This document shows positions 1 to 9,769 of a DNA stretch of 64,000 nucleotides, piece by piece. How positions within the stretch are numbered: the stretch's first letter is position 1; every line of letters starts with the position of its first letter. This stretch comes from Amyloporia xantha (taxonomy: Eukaryota > Basidiomycota > Agaricomycetes > Polyporales > Adustoporiaceae): contig JAYKKR010000020.1 of the NCBI GenBank assembly GCA_036971615.1, positions 62,001-126,000 on the forward strand, read 5' to 3'. Under the pieces are notes generated by a model. It was not told the DNA's origin and ran no database searches. It worked only from the letters and a program-made list of their open reading frames with translations. The position numbers were made by a program, and so were the translations under genes.

Positions 1-175
1 CATAGCCAGATTTCTCAATACGGAGGAAAGCCCCTCAAGGCGGATAGGCACAGCCCGTCATCAAGCGCGCCGAAAGCTATTACAATTTCTTCCGAACCAA
101 GAACAAACAAGTGGGGCTCAGACGCTGCGCGAGACGCCAAGGCCAACAGCATCACAAACCACTTCCCTGGTCAAC

Positions 176-424
176 ATGGCTTTCAGGATGGCGTGGAATA
201 CCCTAGCAAGAGAAGATCCTATCAAGGCCGAAGAATGCCGCAGGCGTGCAAAGGAGGACCAAGAGCGGATACGCTTGTTGCGAGAGGCAGAGCGAGCAAA
301 ACCGGAGGTCACAGCTGAAATTGTGGCGTCTGGCTCAGAGGTGCGGGACAGACAATACCATGAGTCGGAACAGGGACTGACAGCGGTGTCTGACCAACGA
401 GATGGATGGGGTTCGAGGGAGTAA
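176..424 (+). other. Short charged ORF, unrecognised
   Basis: An 82-codon open frame rich in Glu, Arg and Lys, starting MAFRMAWNTLAREDP. It resembles the charged segments (WxxLxxED...RAKEDQER) common in basidiomycete transposon-associated proteins, but I cannot name a family. The frame just upstream (about 60-130) reads like coding sequence (AESYYNFFRTKNK) in a different phase, so this may be the 3' part of a broken gene entering from outside the window. It could equally be chance. Confidence 0.25.
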
Positions 425-829
425 CCATGTGAGCGATATAACTGGATCCGGCCTTCCTCCGACGGGCGGGTCGCACGCAGAACCACCAGGCCACGCTGCC
501 GAAATACAAGGGAGGGGTAAGGACAACAGAATGTATCCGAACCGACGAAGGACATGTTGAGAGTGTTGCTGGTAAGTGAGATTGGTAGCAATATTGATGG
601 TCCGTCACTATGGATAAAGGAGATATGCCCTCGTGCAGTCTGGTAAGTCAACACGCTCTGGATGCCGAGAGAATGGGCAGATTCTCTGTTGCTATGCATG
701 TCGATGATGACTTCCCTTGTCACCATGTATTCCAACACTGCAAACAGGCTGTTACGGGGAACTATGACCTCTAGGACTCCTGGGTGCCACAAAGTGAGTC
801 AACAAGCTTATGTACATACCTTCATAAGT

Positions 830-1145
830 GCCTTCGAATCGTCTCCGGTCCACTGCTTGAATCCCCGTCCTTGATGGAACCGCCGAAGGCATGAGACCGC
901 TGGAACCGCTGCTATACTAGAACGGCTGTTAGATGTTCTGCTGGACTTCTGTGGACTTCAGCTACTTACCGTCGATCTATATCCGCCAGGATCTTCTCTG
1001 CTTCGCGTTTTGTATGCTTCAGGTGTAGATACTGTCCGACCCAATCAACGAGATGGTCTTTAAACGTTCCCTTGATAAGCTGGTGAAGGAGGTCGGGTGC
1101 AATAAGCTCGTGAATATCGGCACGGGGGAAGTCATTGGTGAACGG
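830..1145 (-). pseudogene. Plavaka transposase, 3' exons (left copy)
   Basis: Two exons of a Plavaka-type (CACTA-like, basidiomycete) transposase on the minus strand. The first (about 1145-970) encodes PFTNDFPRADIHELIAPDLL followed by HQLIKGTFKDHLVDWV, one of the most conserved blocks of the family. The second (about 916-830) encodes GFKQWTGDDSKALMK. Both have clean GT-AG borders. The exon directly upstream in the protein (FELGVLWDEYGLAGDIV) lies 3.4 kb away at about 4,500-4,560; the intron between them has been expanded by an H+-ATPase gene. Below 820 the expected continuation is decayed: LEYMVTREVI probably corresponds to the helix after the GDD block, then similarity fades. Family identity is secure; the element is dead. 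Confidence 0.8.
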
Positions 1146-1214
1146 CTGAAAACAAGGCAACGTAAGTCATTATAATTACTGAAAAAAGACTAGAAAAGAG
1201 GGCACAGAACAGCG

Positions 1215-4013
1215 TGACAGACTGGCGCTCCATGAAGGACAAACTGTGCGAACGAGTGACGAAGATGAGGGCCTGCGAGATGATCGTGGCCTCGAGGTAG
1301 ACGATTGAGTGCAAGATCGGGGTCATTGCGGTCGGTGGCCGTGCTGTGCGCGCCGCGCCGTCCATAAATGCCACACCCGACTTGCGCGAGAAGAAGTCAG
1401 TCTTGATGCTGATAGCGACAAGAGCAACCCTGAATGGGACAATCAAATCAATACATAATAAAAGCCATGAGAGAGCTTGATGACTTACGTGGACGCAGTC
1501 AAATAGAGACCGTAAGCGACGGCGTACGAGAAAATCTCAGCCAAATCCCAACTGTCTGGAGTGTTTGAGGGGAGAACACGGTCGACCCAAAGCATCATGA
1601 TAGTACCGTCGTTCAACAAGGCGATGAGCAGGACCATGAAGGGCGGGAAGTCGAAGCGGAACGCGAACGCGAGCGCCGAGGATAGCGAAGCAGACGACGA
1701 TACGGATGGTGATGGTGCAAGCGTAGATGGAGTAGTTCCTCATACGTTGGAAAATGACACGCGAACCACGGATGGCGCGCACAATCGTCGAGAGACCAGG
1801 CTCGGTCAGCACAATGTCGGCTGCACCACGAGCAGCGTCAGTAGCACCCTCGACGGCAATACCGACGTTAGCACGGGACAGAGCAGGGCGCGTCGTTGGC
1901 ACCGTCACCAGTCATGGCAACCAAGTGACCGTGACCCTGGAGACGCTTGACAATCTCATACTTGTGCTCGGGGAAGACACCAGCGAAACCGTCGGCGTCG
2001 AGAATCATCTCGTCGAGCGAACCGTGCTTGCCTCCGGGCGCAGGTCCATCCTTGAGCACCTTGGCGGGGTACATGCGATCACCGAGACCAAGACGACGGC
2101 CTGTCTCCTTCGCAATAGCAAGCTGGTCACCAGTCACCATCTTGACGCGAACACCGAGAGCCTGGGCGTCGTCAATGGTCTGCTTGGTATCCTCACGGGG
2201 ACGGTCGAAAATGGGAAGGAGACCGATAAGTTCGAAGCCGTTACCCTCGCCCTTGTGGTCAACGTGGTCGAGCTCCTCGTAAGCAACAGCGAGCGCGCGC
2301 AGACCACGCATGGCGAACTCCTCGGCATCGGCCTCGAGCTTGTTCTCGATCTCGTCCGTCTTGTTACGTGTGCAGAGTTCGATGATGATACCGGTCATAC
2401 CCTTGGTGACACGCTTGAGCGAGCCAGTCGACTCCTCGCGGTGAGTAATCGTGGTACGCTTGTCAACAGGATTGAACGGCTTGAAGTCGAGCAATTTGAT
2501 GCCAGCGCGAGCGCGGGTCACGTCGCCGAGTGCACCGACGACGCAAGCATCGATGGCATCCTGGTTCTCGGTACGACTCGGAGACGCGTATGCTGTCACG
2601 AGGATGACGTCCTCAGCAGAGAAAGGACCGTAGGTACGGACAGTCTCGCGATCGATGGTCAACTTATTAGTGGTAAGCGTACCGGTCTTGTCAGAGCACA
2701 GAATGGTGACGGCGGCAAGCTCCTCAATGGCAGTGATACGAGTGACAATGGCCTTGTACTTAGCAACCTGCCAAGCACCGACGGCAAGCGTAACAGACAA
2801 GACGGTGGGCATGGCAATGGGAATACCACCGATCAAGAGGACCAAGATGTTGTTGAGACCACGACGGTACTGGTAACGGAAACCAGCGTAGAGACAGAAG
2901 ATCTCAGCGAGGACGAAGATACCGATGGAAACCAAGCAGAAAGAACCGATCTGGGTGATAATCTTCTGCAAGTGACCGGTGGTGTCATCATCCTGACCGA
3001 CAAGCGAAGCGGCACGACCGAAGAAAGTGTTGGGACCAGTAGAAATGACAACACCCTCGGCCTCACCCAGCTTACAGGTGGAACCACTGTGAAGAAATAT
3101 TAGACTCGCATGACAATTTACACATCCACCATTACTTACGAGAAACACTGGTCACCCATCTTTTTGCTCTGGGGAGGGACTCTCCGGTAAGCGCGGCCTG
3201 GTCAATCGAGACGTTGATAGCCTCGGTCAAGCGACAATCTGCGGGAACGATGTCACCGATCTTGAACGAAACCATGTCACCAGGTACGAGGTCTGCAGAC
3301 TCGATTTCCTTCCATGAACCGCTACGCTTGACCTTCGCCTTGGGAGCGAGCGAGTCCATGAGCGCCTTGACAGCATTACCAGCGTTGTGCTCTTCGTAGA
3401 AACCGATGGCGGAGTTGATGAATAAGAGGAGGACGATACCGATGAAATCCTCCCAATGGGGGGGCATGTGTTCACCGTTGGAAAGGACGATGGCGACGAG
3501 CGCGGCACCCTCCATGACCCATGAGAGCGGGTTCCAGATGAAGCCCAATAACTGCAAAAAACACGCGATGAACAGTGCATTAACAAAACAATGACGAGAG
3601 CGCATACCTGAAGGAAGGGGTTCTGCTCCTCAGCCTCGAGCCTGTTGTGACGGAACAGCTCGAGACGGCGGCCAGCCTTCTCGTTGGATAGACCATTTTC
3701 GTCGCACTGGAGGAGCTTGAACACGTCCTCGACGACGATTGTCTCCAGATCGACCTTCTCCTTGTCGTAGAGGTCCTCAGCGCGGAGCTGAATCTGGGAC
3801 ATGTCCACCTTGGCATCTGTGAGGTTTTACATGTCAGATGACGAAGACGACACAGGCAATGACAAGGAAAAACATACGTGTAGCCGCTTCCTCTTCATGG
3901 CCGAAGTCCTTGCACTCCCTCTTTTTCTTTTCCGGCCCATTGGGGGTACCGGGCGTCTTGGAGTCTGCCACCGGCTCTGTAGGGCCAGCGACCTTCTCGT
4001 TGGGAGTGGACAT
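1215..4013 (-). pseudogene. PMA1: Plasma-membrane H+-ATPase (P-type, PMA1-like), truncated
   Basis: A P3A-type proton pump, which in life energises the fungal plasma membrane. The start ATG at 4013 opens MSTPNEKVAGPTEPVADSKTP, a fungal PMA1 N-terminus. Recognisable in order: the actuator loop with LTGES, the phosphorylation motif CSDKTGTLTTN, and the hinge MVTGDQLAIAKETGRRLGLG with [12 protein letters not shown]. Several GT-AG introns are kept, so the copy arose at DNA level. At least three single-base frameshifts break it: after LTGESLP near 3180, at GDGANDAP near 1890, and at FAIL near 1680. Similarity stops after SFMERQSV near 1215, so the last transmembrane helices and the C-terminal regulatory domain (roughly 150-200 residues) are missing. 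The sequence beyond is the 3' end of the host Plavaka intron. Confidence 0.88.
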
Positions 4014-4324
4014 GGTGAGGCAGGTAGGTGAACGGGATAGGGGAACAGGAGCGTAGGGAGAACCTTAGAGGGAGAGCGGCTTCACTAGCGCGAGAGAGGT
4101 CGGGCGATGCGACACACAGAGGATGAGTTGGGGGTATGAGGGAAGGGGGGATATCGGTCGGCGGAGTCCATGTTAGAGGGTATGGTTACAGCCCCGCCGC
4201 TGAGATATCATAGCCCTGAGCCGTCTGCTTGGGAATGCCTGCGCCCGAGCCTTCGCAGAGGAGAGTGACCCGCCGGACATCGGCAAGTTGAATGCCAACT
4301 CTGCTGACTGACCCCATCAGCTGC

Positions 4325-4405
4325 AGCCTGTCCCCGATGATATCCTCCCAGTCGGGAGGCGCGTGTTCACTGTTGGAAAGGACGATGGTGACGAGCGCAG
4401 CGCAT
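4325..4405 (-). pseudogene. Second short H+-ATPase scrap
   Basis: An ~80-bp piece reading ALVTIVLSNSEHAPPDWEDI on the minus strand, the same segment as [20 protein letters not shown] of the larger copy downstream. It lies between the Plavaka splice donor (about 4,500) and the 5' end of the nested pump gene. The second Plavaka copy at 37 kb begins its pump sequence at this same point. It may be the remnant of the original capture, with the fuller pump copy added later. Confidence 0.65.
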
Positions 4406-4494
4406 GTTAGAAGATAATGTGCAAACCACGAATAGCCGGGTATGCGAGATCATCAAAAAGATGCAAAGTTTAAAATAAGGGTAGAGAAAGAACA

Positions 4495-4566
4495 CTTACT
4501 ACGATATCCCCAGCAAGTCCATACTCGTCCCATAGAACACCAAGCTCGAACGTTTCAACGAGCATA
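4495..4566 (-). pseudogene. Plavaka transposase exon with splice donor (left copy)
   Basis: The minus strand encodes LVETFELGVLWDEYGLAGDI, immediately followed by a GTAAGTGTTCTTTCTC donor. The same protein block and the same intron start occur at 36,960-37,040 on the plus strand. Similarity to the second copy ends around 4560. This exon and the one at 1145-970 bracket the nested H+-ATPase. Confidence 0.8.
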
Positions 4567-4698
4567 GCCACCGGCGCACCAAGGCAGAAATGGAGGCATC
4601 TAGAAAGGTTATAACCGCCACCAAAGAGGCCAAGAAAGATACACAAAAAAATGATATTCGTCGTGCTGCTGATATAGAGGATAAGATGGCTGCTGGGG

Positions 4699-4795
4699 GG
4701 GGGGGTGGCGGTGGTGCGGTGGCGGTGGTGCGGTGGCGGTGGTGCGGTGGCGGTGGTGCGGTGGCGGTGGTGCGGTGGCGGTGGTGCGGTGGCAG
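4699..4795 (+). repeat. G-rich GGTGGC/GGTGGTGC minisatellite
   Basis: About six near-perfect tandem copies of a G-rich unit follow a homopolymeric G run. They form the 5' end of the SINE. Closely spaced G runs could fold into G-quadruplexes (inference). Confidence 0.8.
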
Positions 4796-5126
4796 CATCA
4801 CCAACAAGCCTCAGCTTGTGGCAACTGATCATGTCAGTGTGTCGCAGGTTCGAGCCCGTCCTGGGTGGTTTACCGTCTGAATCCTGCCACGGGGGGTTTT
4901 AGTGGGTGAGAGTCCCACACTACTTCCGGTAATCCGTATCGACGGGCCGGTCGTATGCATAATGCATTTCCTCCCAACGTGGGCGTCTTTGTGGGGTCTT
5001 AAGCTCCCTACAAACGCCAGCGGCCCCAGAGAGATGGCTTTGCCGGCTGCCGAGGGGTGCACCTTTCAGACCGGTCCTAGTTGACTTAAGTCCTAGCCGG
5101 GGTGCAATGCTCCACCAAAAAAAAAA
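4699..5126 (+). mobile_element. tRNA-derived SINE with poly(A) tail
   Basis: A ~430-bp retroposon. It contains an RNA polymerase III B box (GGTTCGAGCCC at about 4847) and an A-box-like stretch (TGGCAACTGATC), and ends in a run of about 12 A. It is flanked by a perfect 16-bp direct repeat (AAGATGGCTGCTGGGG at 4683-4698 and 5127-5142), the hallmark of LINE-mediated retroposition. The 5' end is a G-rich tandem array (4699-4790) of GGTGGC/GGTGGTGC units. It interrupts an open frame that becomes continuous when the element plus one repeat copy is removed. It cannot encode its own transposition. The LINE partner is not in the window. Confidence 0.85.
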
Positions 5127-5470
5127 AAGATGGCTGCTGGGGACCATAATCAGGATGCATCGCGGAGTTGGAGACCTATTCGTAAACCCGGTCAGCCTGG
5201 TCCTCTCCGACGAACCTACGCAATGCTAAACGTCCTTGGCGACCAAGGTGTCAAAGGATCGAAGGGTCTGAACCCTGATAAAGACAGCGGTGAAGACATT
5301 CCAGTCCAAAATAAAAAGGTATTGTCAGTTATTTAATGGGATGGCGGAAGCAATGTACCACTGACATTTCCAGGGATCCAGTCAAGGAAGAAGGCTGTCA
5401 TCGAGTGGTCTGACAGCGAGGAGAGCCCGGTTTCGCACAAGGAATCAGATGGCAAGGGCAGCGGAGCCCT

Positions 5471-5662
5471 GTTTCTGCTGCTTTTGTAATTAAATGATGT
5501 AACCCACAGTCCCACACAGCGTCATCAGCAGGGGGAGCAGGTGTCCACACCGCATCATAGCCCCACTTCTGCTGCTTTTGTGATGAAAAGATACAGCCCG
5601 CAGTCCCACATAGCGTCATCAGCAGGGAGAGCAGGCGCCCACGCCGCATCATAGCCCCACCT
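5471..5662. repeat. ~96-bp tandem duplication
   Basis: Two adjacent copies of a segment beginning near TTCTGCTGCTTTTGT and ending CGCATCATAGCCCCAC, about 96 bp each with a few differences. No coding signal. Confidence 0.75.
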
Positions 5663-6270
5663 CTGCTAGGGCCCGTGGTGAGAGCAGAGTGCCCTAAGGC
5701 CATGTGCACCTGCCGCCACGTGACAAAGCTGCATGGCGGAGTTGCAGCTGACTCTGAATGTGTGAGCCGCCCTCAGAGTTAACAGCTGATTTGTCAGATT
5801 TGATTGGCGCCCACATCAGCAAATCTCAAATTTTCCTTATTGAGTCTTAATGTACTTTCAATGGACTTATTTTACTTTCGGTCTTGATCATACATTGGCT
5901 GTACGCTCTCCAAGTCATTCAAGTAACTAAGTAAACTTTAATCCACAAAAAGAGGAGATATAACTAAAAAGACCAAAGAGTTAAATTTTGACAAGTTCAG
6001 AAAGAGAACAAAGCAAAATCTAACAAAAGGCGAGAGACTGTTCATCTCATGAAGTCGCTATAAGCCCGGTCTATACATCAAGCTATGCTAAGATTTCATA
6101 CATGTGATGGTCCGCAAACTTATTTACATAGAAAGTACGAAATGCATCCAAGGAATGAAAATGGCACATATTATATGGCACTTGTGTGGTTCTGTAAACA
6201 GGGATCAAGTGCGCCGCTCGTACAATGTAGTCGAGAAGAACGACAGATATTTTTGCTGAACGATCAACGA
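5663..6270. other. No gene recognised
   Basis: AT-richer DNA (especially 5,810-6,200) with only short open frames and no recognisable protein, repeat or RNA signal. Confidence 0.5.
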
Positions 6271-6274
6271 ATGA

Positions 6275-6605
6275 TCAGGGGTCGGCTTTGCACGCGCAGG
6301 GGATTCGATACTTACCGACGGTTTCATGGAACAGATGCGCAATGTTGTACAGGTTCCTCTTATGAAGATCCTTCAAGATTTCGTTGCAATACTTGAATTG
6401 CTCCGCAAAGACGTCGTTCTTCGGCGCCTTTGCCTTCCTCGCCTTCTTTGGAGCATCGTAAGGGAGATCCTTCGGTGCCAGTGGATGTATCACGCGTTTG
6501 GGTCTTCCACCTTGAGGGGTCTCCTCAGAACGACGTATGACGGGCACAGTCGTCAGTGGTCTCGCGCAGGTGCCTGCCTCTTAGGCGTCTCGATCGAAGA
6601 GCTCT
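6275..6605 (-). pseudogene. BDF1: BET bromodomain protein (BDF1-like), linker fragment
   Basis: The minus strand encodes PVIRRSEETPQGGRPKRVIH, PLAPKDLPYDAPKKARKAK, and then AEQFKYCNEILKDLHKRNLY followed by NIAHLFHETV. This is the linker between the two bromodomains of fungal BET proteins plus the first helix of bromodomain 2. A splice donor follows (GTAAGTATCG) but no further bromodomain sequence is found beyond it. The N-terminal half of the same kind of protein lies at 9,718-8,410 on the same strand, with a hexosaminidase fragment between. It cannot make a working acetyl-lysine reader. Confidence 0.75.
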
Positions 6606-8045
6606 CGGCCTCACCTTCCCAAACAGCGGTGGTTTCCCGGCCTTGATCAGCGCAGTGTGCGTGCTGCCCACAAAGTTGTCCAGTGCGTCATTCAACGTCG
6701 CACCGGTGGCGTTCAGAATCGCCATGGTCGCATCATCGGTCTCGTAGCTGTAGGTGTTGACCTCGTCTCTGCCAGTGCTGACGATGGACGATGGGAACAT
6801 GTCAGCGACGGCAGTGAACAAGCCGGCAGTCCATTCCATGACGGTCGAGTTGGCAAGACGCAGCTGGCCGGAAGGAGGCTCTGCGACAACACGAACGGTC
6901 AGCAAATGCCCATGGACAAGTGGAGAAGGGCCGGACCTGCTGCGTAGTTGGCCCAAGGGCGAGAGTCCACACAAGCCAGGTAGTTGGGGTGTGCGTCAGC
7001 CATGGCAGAGGTGTGTCCAGGGGTGTCAATTTCAACGACGACATCGATACCGCGCTAGATCGTACATTTGAGTACGACATCTCTTGACGCCACACTCCAT
7101 AGAAAGCACTCACAGCTCCCGCATACGAGATGATATTCTTAACATCGGCGGCGGTGTAGACCATCTCGGGCGAGTACGCGCCATAGGCAGCGAGATCCTC
7201 GTAACCGGGGACCTCGAGCGGGAAGCTCTGGCTGTCAACGACGTGCCAGTGGAGCTGATTGATTTGTCGAGGATTTTAGTATGCAGGTAGTAGATCAACT
7301 AGTACGTGACGCGACTGACCTTCACATAGCTCATAGCGTCAAGAGTGCGGAGGATGTCGGACACCCCGAAGCTGACATTTCAATAAGCTGTTCTCCGTGA
7401 CGTCCATCAGGCACTTACTAGTTACGCGCAGTGTCCAACAAAAGACCACGGTAGGGCTGGGCGACACCTCAATCAGCATCATAACACAACGTCAACGAGG
7501 GATCAACATACGTAAGCGGGGGAGTCCTCAATCTCCAGAGGCGTGTTGGTGGCATAGATCGTGCCATCATACGTGTACCACAGCTCAGCGAACGTCGTCA
7601 AGCCTCGGAAGAGACCCAGAGTGGAGGTGGCTGTGATCGTGGCCGCAGACCCGTTCGAGGAGACAGTAAGGGTGTATGCCTCGTCGCGCTCCTCAATGAG
7701 CTTTTGGGCCTCCTCGGTAATGGAGAGCACCTTCGAGCCAGGCTCGAGTGACAGGGTGAGCTCGGGGAGGTACGCCGCGGTCTCGAACGCGCTGACATCG
7801 CTTGAGCCGCGTCCAACGACGAGCCGCCCGAGGTTGTCAGTAAAGAGGTACTGCTGAGTGCGACCGATCACGTCGTATAGGTCCTGGGGAACAGGGGCGA
7901 TATCCCGAGACAGAGCGATGTGGAAGCTGAAGGGCAAACACAAGGCAGTCGTACCCTCGTTCAGGCTGTGAAGCAATGGCCAGATGGCATCGACGCGCGA
8001 GACAACGGCGAGACACGACACGACGAAGACAGCCTTGCTGAACAT
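6605..8045 (-). pseudogene. Beta-N-acetylhexosaminidase (GH20), C-terminally truncated
   Basis: A secreted GH20 chitobiase-like enzyme that removes terminal GlcNAc. The start ATG at 8045 sits in a strong CCACCATG context and opens a signal peptide (MFSKAVFVVSCLAVVSRVDA). Exons in order include PYRGLLLDTARN, FGVSDILRTLDAMSYVK, INQLHWHVVDSQSFPLEVPG, GIDVVVEIDTPGHTSAMADA and EPPSGQLRLAN, all with GT-AG introns. The catalytic acid pair Asp-Glu is present in STGRDEVN, where most family members read GGDE; the Gly-to-Arg change is unusual. The frame breaks after KPPLFGK, where the conserved VVWEEM strand should follow, and BDF1 linker sequence begins. Roughly the last third of the barrel is missing. 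Confidence 0.85.
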
Positions 8046-8409
8046 GGTGGGCAGTCGCGAGTCGAGCGCTGGACGTCGTTGCGGACAAGCACGGCTGACT
8101 GCACGCACCTCCGCCTTCTTGTATTCTCACAGGGAACCGAAGGCCATCAAACCGTATCTCTCTCACCGCGTGTGCATCCTCGGCGCATCCACGTCCGTTT
8201 CGACACATGGCTGTACATCTTGAGTCGCATGATCACTCTCGAGGCCTGAGATTAGCTTGCCTCTATCGCTTCTCTGTCAGCGACATCTCCAGATGGTCGC
8301 TTTTTTTTGACACTCACATCTCCTAAGACACACGCGCCCCACTAAGCATCTCTTCCCCTGCACAGGCACATCTTGTGTCTCGCTGCAAAGCGGGTCGTTG
8401 TCGAGTCAA

Positions 8410-9718
8410 TGTTCTGATGAAATGCGATATAGCAGGTATCGATTCGACTTATCACCAGACGCTGATGTCTGTGAGACCGTGAGGTTGCTGCTGGAGGGGG
8501 AGGTGGAGGTGTGGCTATTTTCTTGACGGCAGGGGCTTTCTGCTACTAGTACAATATAAAATAAGTAGTTGTTGAGATAAAATGACAAATAATTAGTTTA
8601 TACCTCCTCCGGGGGCGGCATCTGCTTAATCTGTTCGTCGAAAACAGCCTTGACCCACTTACCCATAGCGGTGATGGGATGGTCGGGACCATTGAACAGC
8701 GCGCAGTTAGTGAAGATTAGACGAAGATTAGACGAACATCAGCAATGAACTCGTCGACGTTATAGTAACGAGGATTGGTAGGATTCAGATCGGGCTTCGA
8801 AGGGTTCGAGAAGTCATCTTGCGGTCGACCGTCGAGAAGCCCATTGGATGCTTGACTATCGAAGGGTAGTGCGGGACGTTCAACGCAACAGGGTCAACAG
8901 GGTGCAAGAAAGGGCCCGAGTCTTTGATCTTCTTTAATATACGAATTGTTGACCGGAGGACCAGTGTGCAGGGGAAGAGCCGTCGGCGGCGATTCGGGCG
9001 ACGCGGATGCTGGAGGTGGAGTGCCAGTCTGCAGACGACGCCATCAGCACGCCCGCAACGGCGTACAGAAGACAACAACTTACATTAGCGAGCGATGCTC
9101 TCTCAGCGTCCAAGTACTTTCTTGCTCTCGTAGCGGGAGGGGGTTTATCATCATTGTGATCACTAGTTGTATTATTAGGATATGGAGAATCAGCAGCATG
9201 TGAGTCGACAACGGTCTCGCTGGACGATACAGCGGGTAGAGAAGAAGGCGGAGACTCGGCTTCGTGTCCGTTAGAGAGTCCATTAGAAGACGTAGAGTTC
9301 ACGTCAGCGTCCGCCATCTGCACGTCGCTGTCCTTTGTGGGCAGAGCTTCTTCGGCCGACCGGACATCCTCAAGGAGCTGGCCCGCTGGCGGAGGAGGGG
9401 TACCACTGGGTGGCTTGATGGGAATGGTGGCTTGAGAGGGGATGAGTAAGAGGACAACGAAGCGAAAGGGAGCGCGTTACCTGGATCTATGGGGGTGCCC
9501 ATCTGTGGCTGCACAGACGCGTCCTCGACCGAGTCGATCTTCATCGCGACTGGCTCGTGGCGGACATCTGACTCGGCACCGGTATAGTCGACATCGATCT
9601 TGCTGTCTGAGGAGGTCGAGTTGTCGATAGGGGTAATGGGGGAGTCGATAGCAGGCGAGGCAGGGTCTGCGTGACCGTTGATGTGGCTCACGGAGACGGC
9701 GATAGTCGCGTCGGCCAT
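8410..9718 (-). pseudogene. BDF1: BET bromodomain protein (BDF1-like), N-terminal half
   Basis: Starts at ATG 9718 (MADATIAVSVSHINGHADPA), a Ser/Pro/Thr-rich N-terminus. The bromodomain 1 core follows: ILKKIKDSGPFLHPVDPVAL, NVPHYPSIVKHPMGFSTVDR, then YYNVDEFIADVRLIF and NCALFNGPDHPITAMGKWVK. An 11-bp tandem duplication (GAAGATTAGAC twice on the plus strand near 8,711-8,733) shifts the frame just before the acetyl-lysine-binding Asn. The ZA-loop start also appears shortened. The fragment fades after a proline run (KKIATPPPPPP) near 8,460. The linker of a BET protein reappears at 6,605 beyond the hexosaminidase, so the two pieces probably come from one gene. Confidence 0.8.
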
Positions 9719-9769
9719 GGAGAATGAAGGGAAACGCATGACCATCATGGGGAGTGACAGGAGAGCCCA

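Larger units (their letters stand above)
4590..5490 (+). pseudogene. TE-associated ORF split by SINE insertion
   Basis: A plus-strand reading frame starts at 4590 (MEASRKVITATKEAKKDTQK), runs through a basic/alanine-rich stretch and is cut at MAAG by the SINE at 4699-5126. After the element and one copy of its target duplication the same frame resumes (DHNQDASRSWRPIRKPGQPG) and continues to a GT donor at 5319. A possible acceptor at 5373 leads to a last exon containing EWSDSEESPVSHKESDGKG and a stop near 5489; the joining phase there is ambiguous. The charged helix followed by an IEDKMA-like segment resembles uncharacterised proteins often found beside basidiomycete transposons. Function unknown. 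Confidence 0.5.

Noticed and set aside
1754..3103. 449-codon plus-strand open frame
   Set aside because: Antisense shadow of the H+-ATPase gene, with no independent protein features.
1215..4013. Working H+-ATPase gene
   Set aside because: Three frame changes, loss of the C-terminal domain and location inside a transposase intron.
4835..4875. Possible tRNA gene (GGTTCGAGCCC B box)
   Set aside because: No cloverleaf closes around it and the segment continues to a poly(A) tail flanked by a target duplication, so it is the tRNA-derived head of a SINE.
7503..8108. Start of the hexosaminidase at 8108
   Set aside because: The upstream Met adds an Arg-rich stretch before the signal peptide; the ATG at 8045 has the better context and begins a typical secretion signal.
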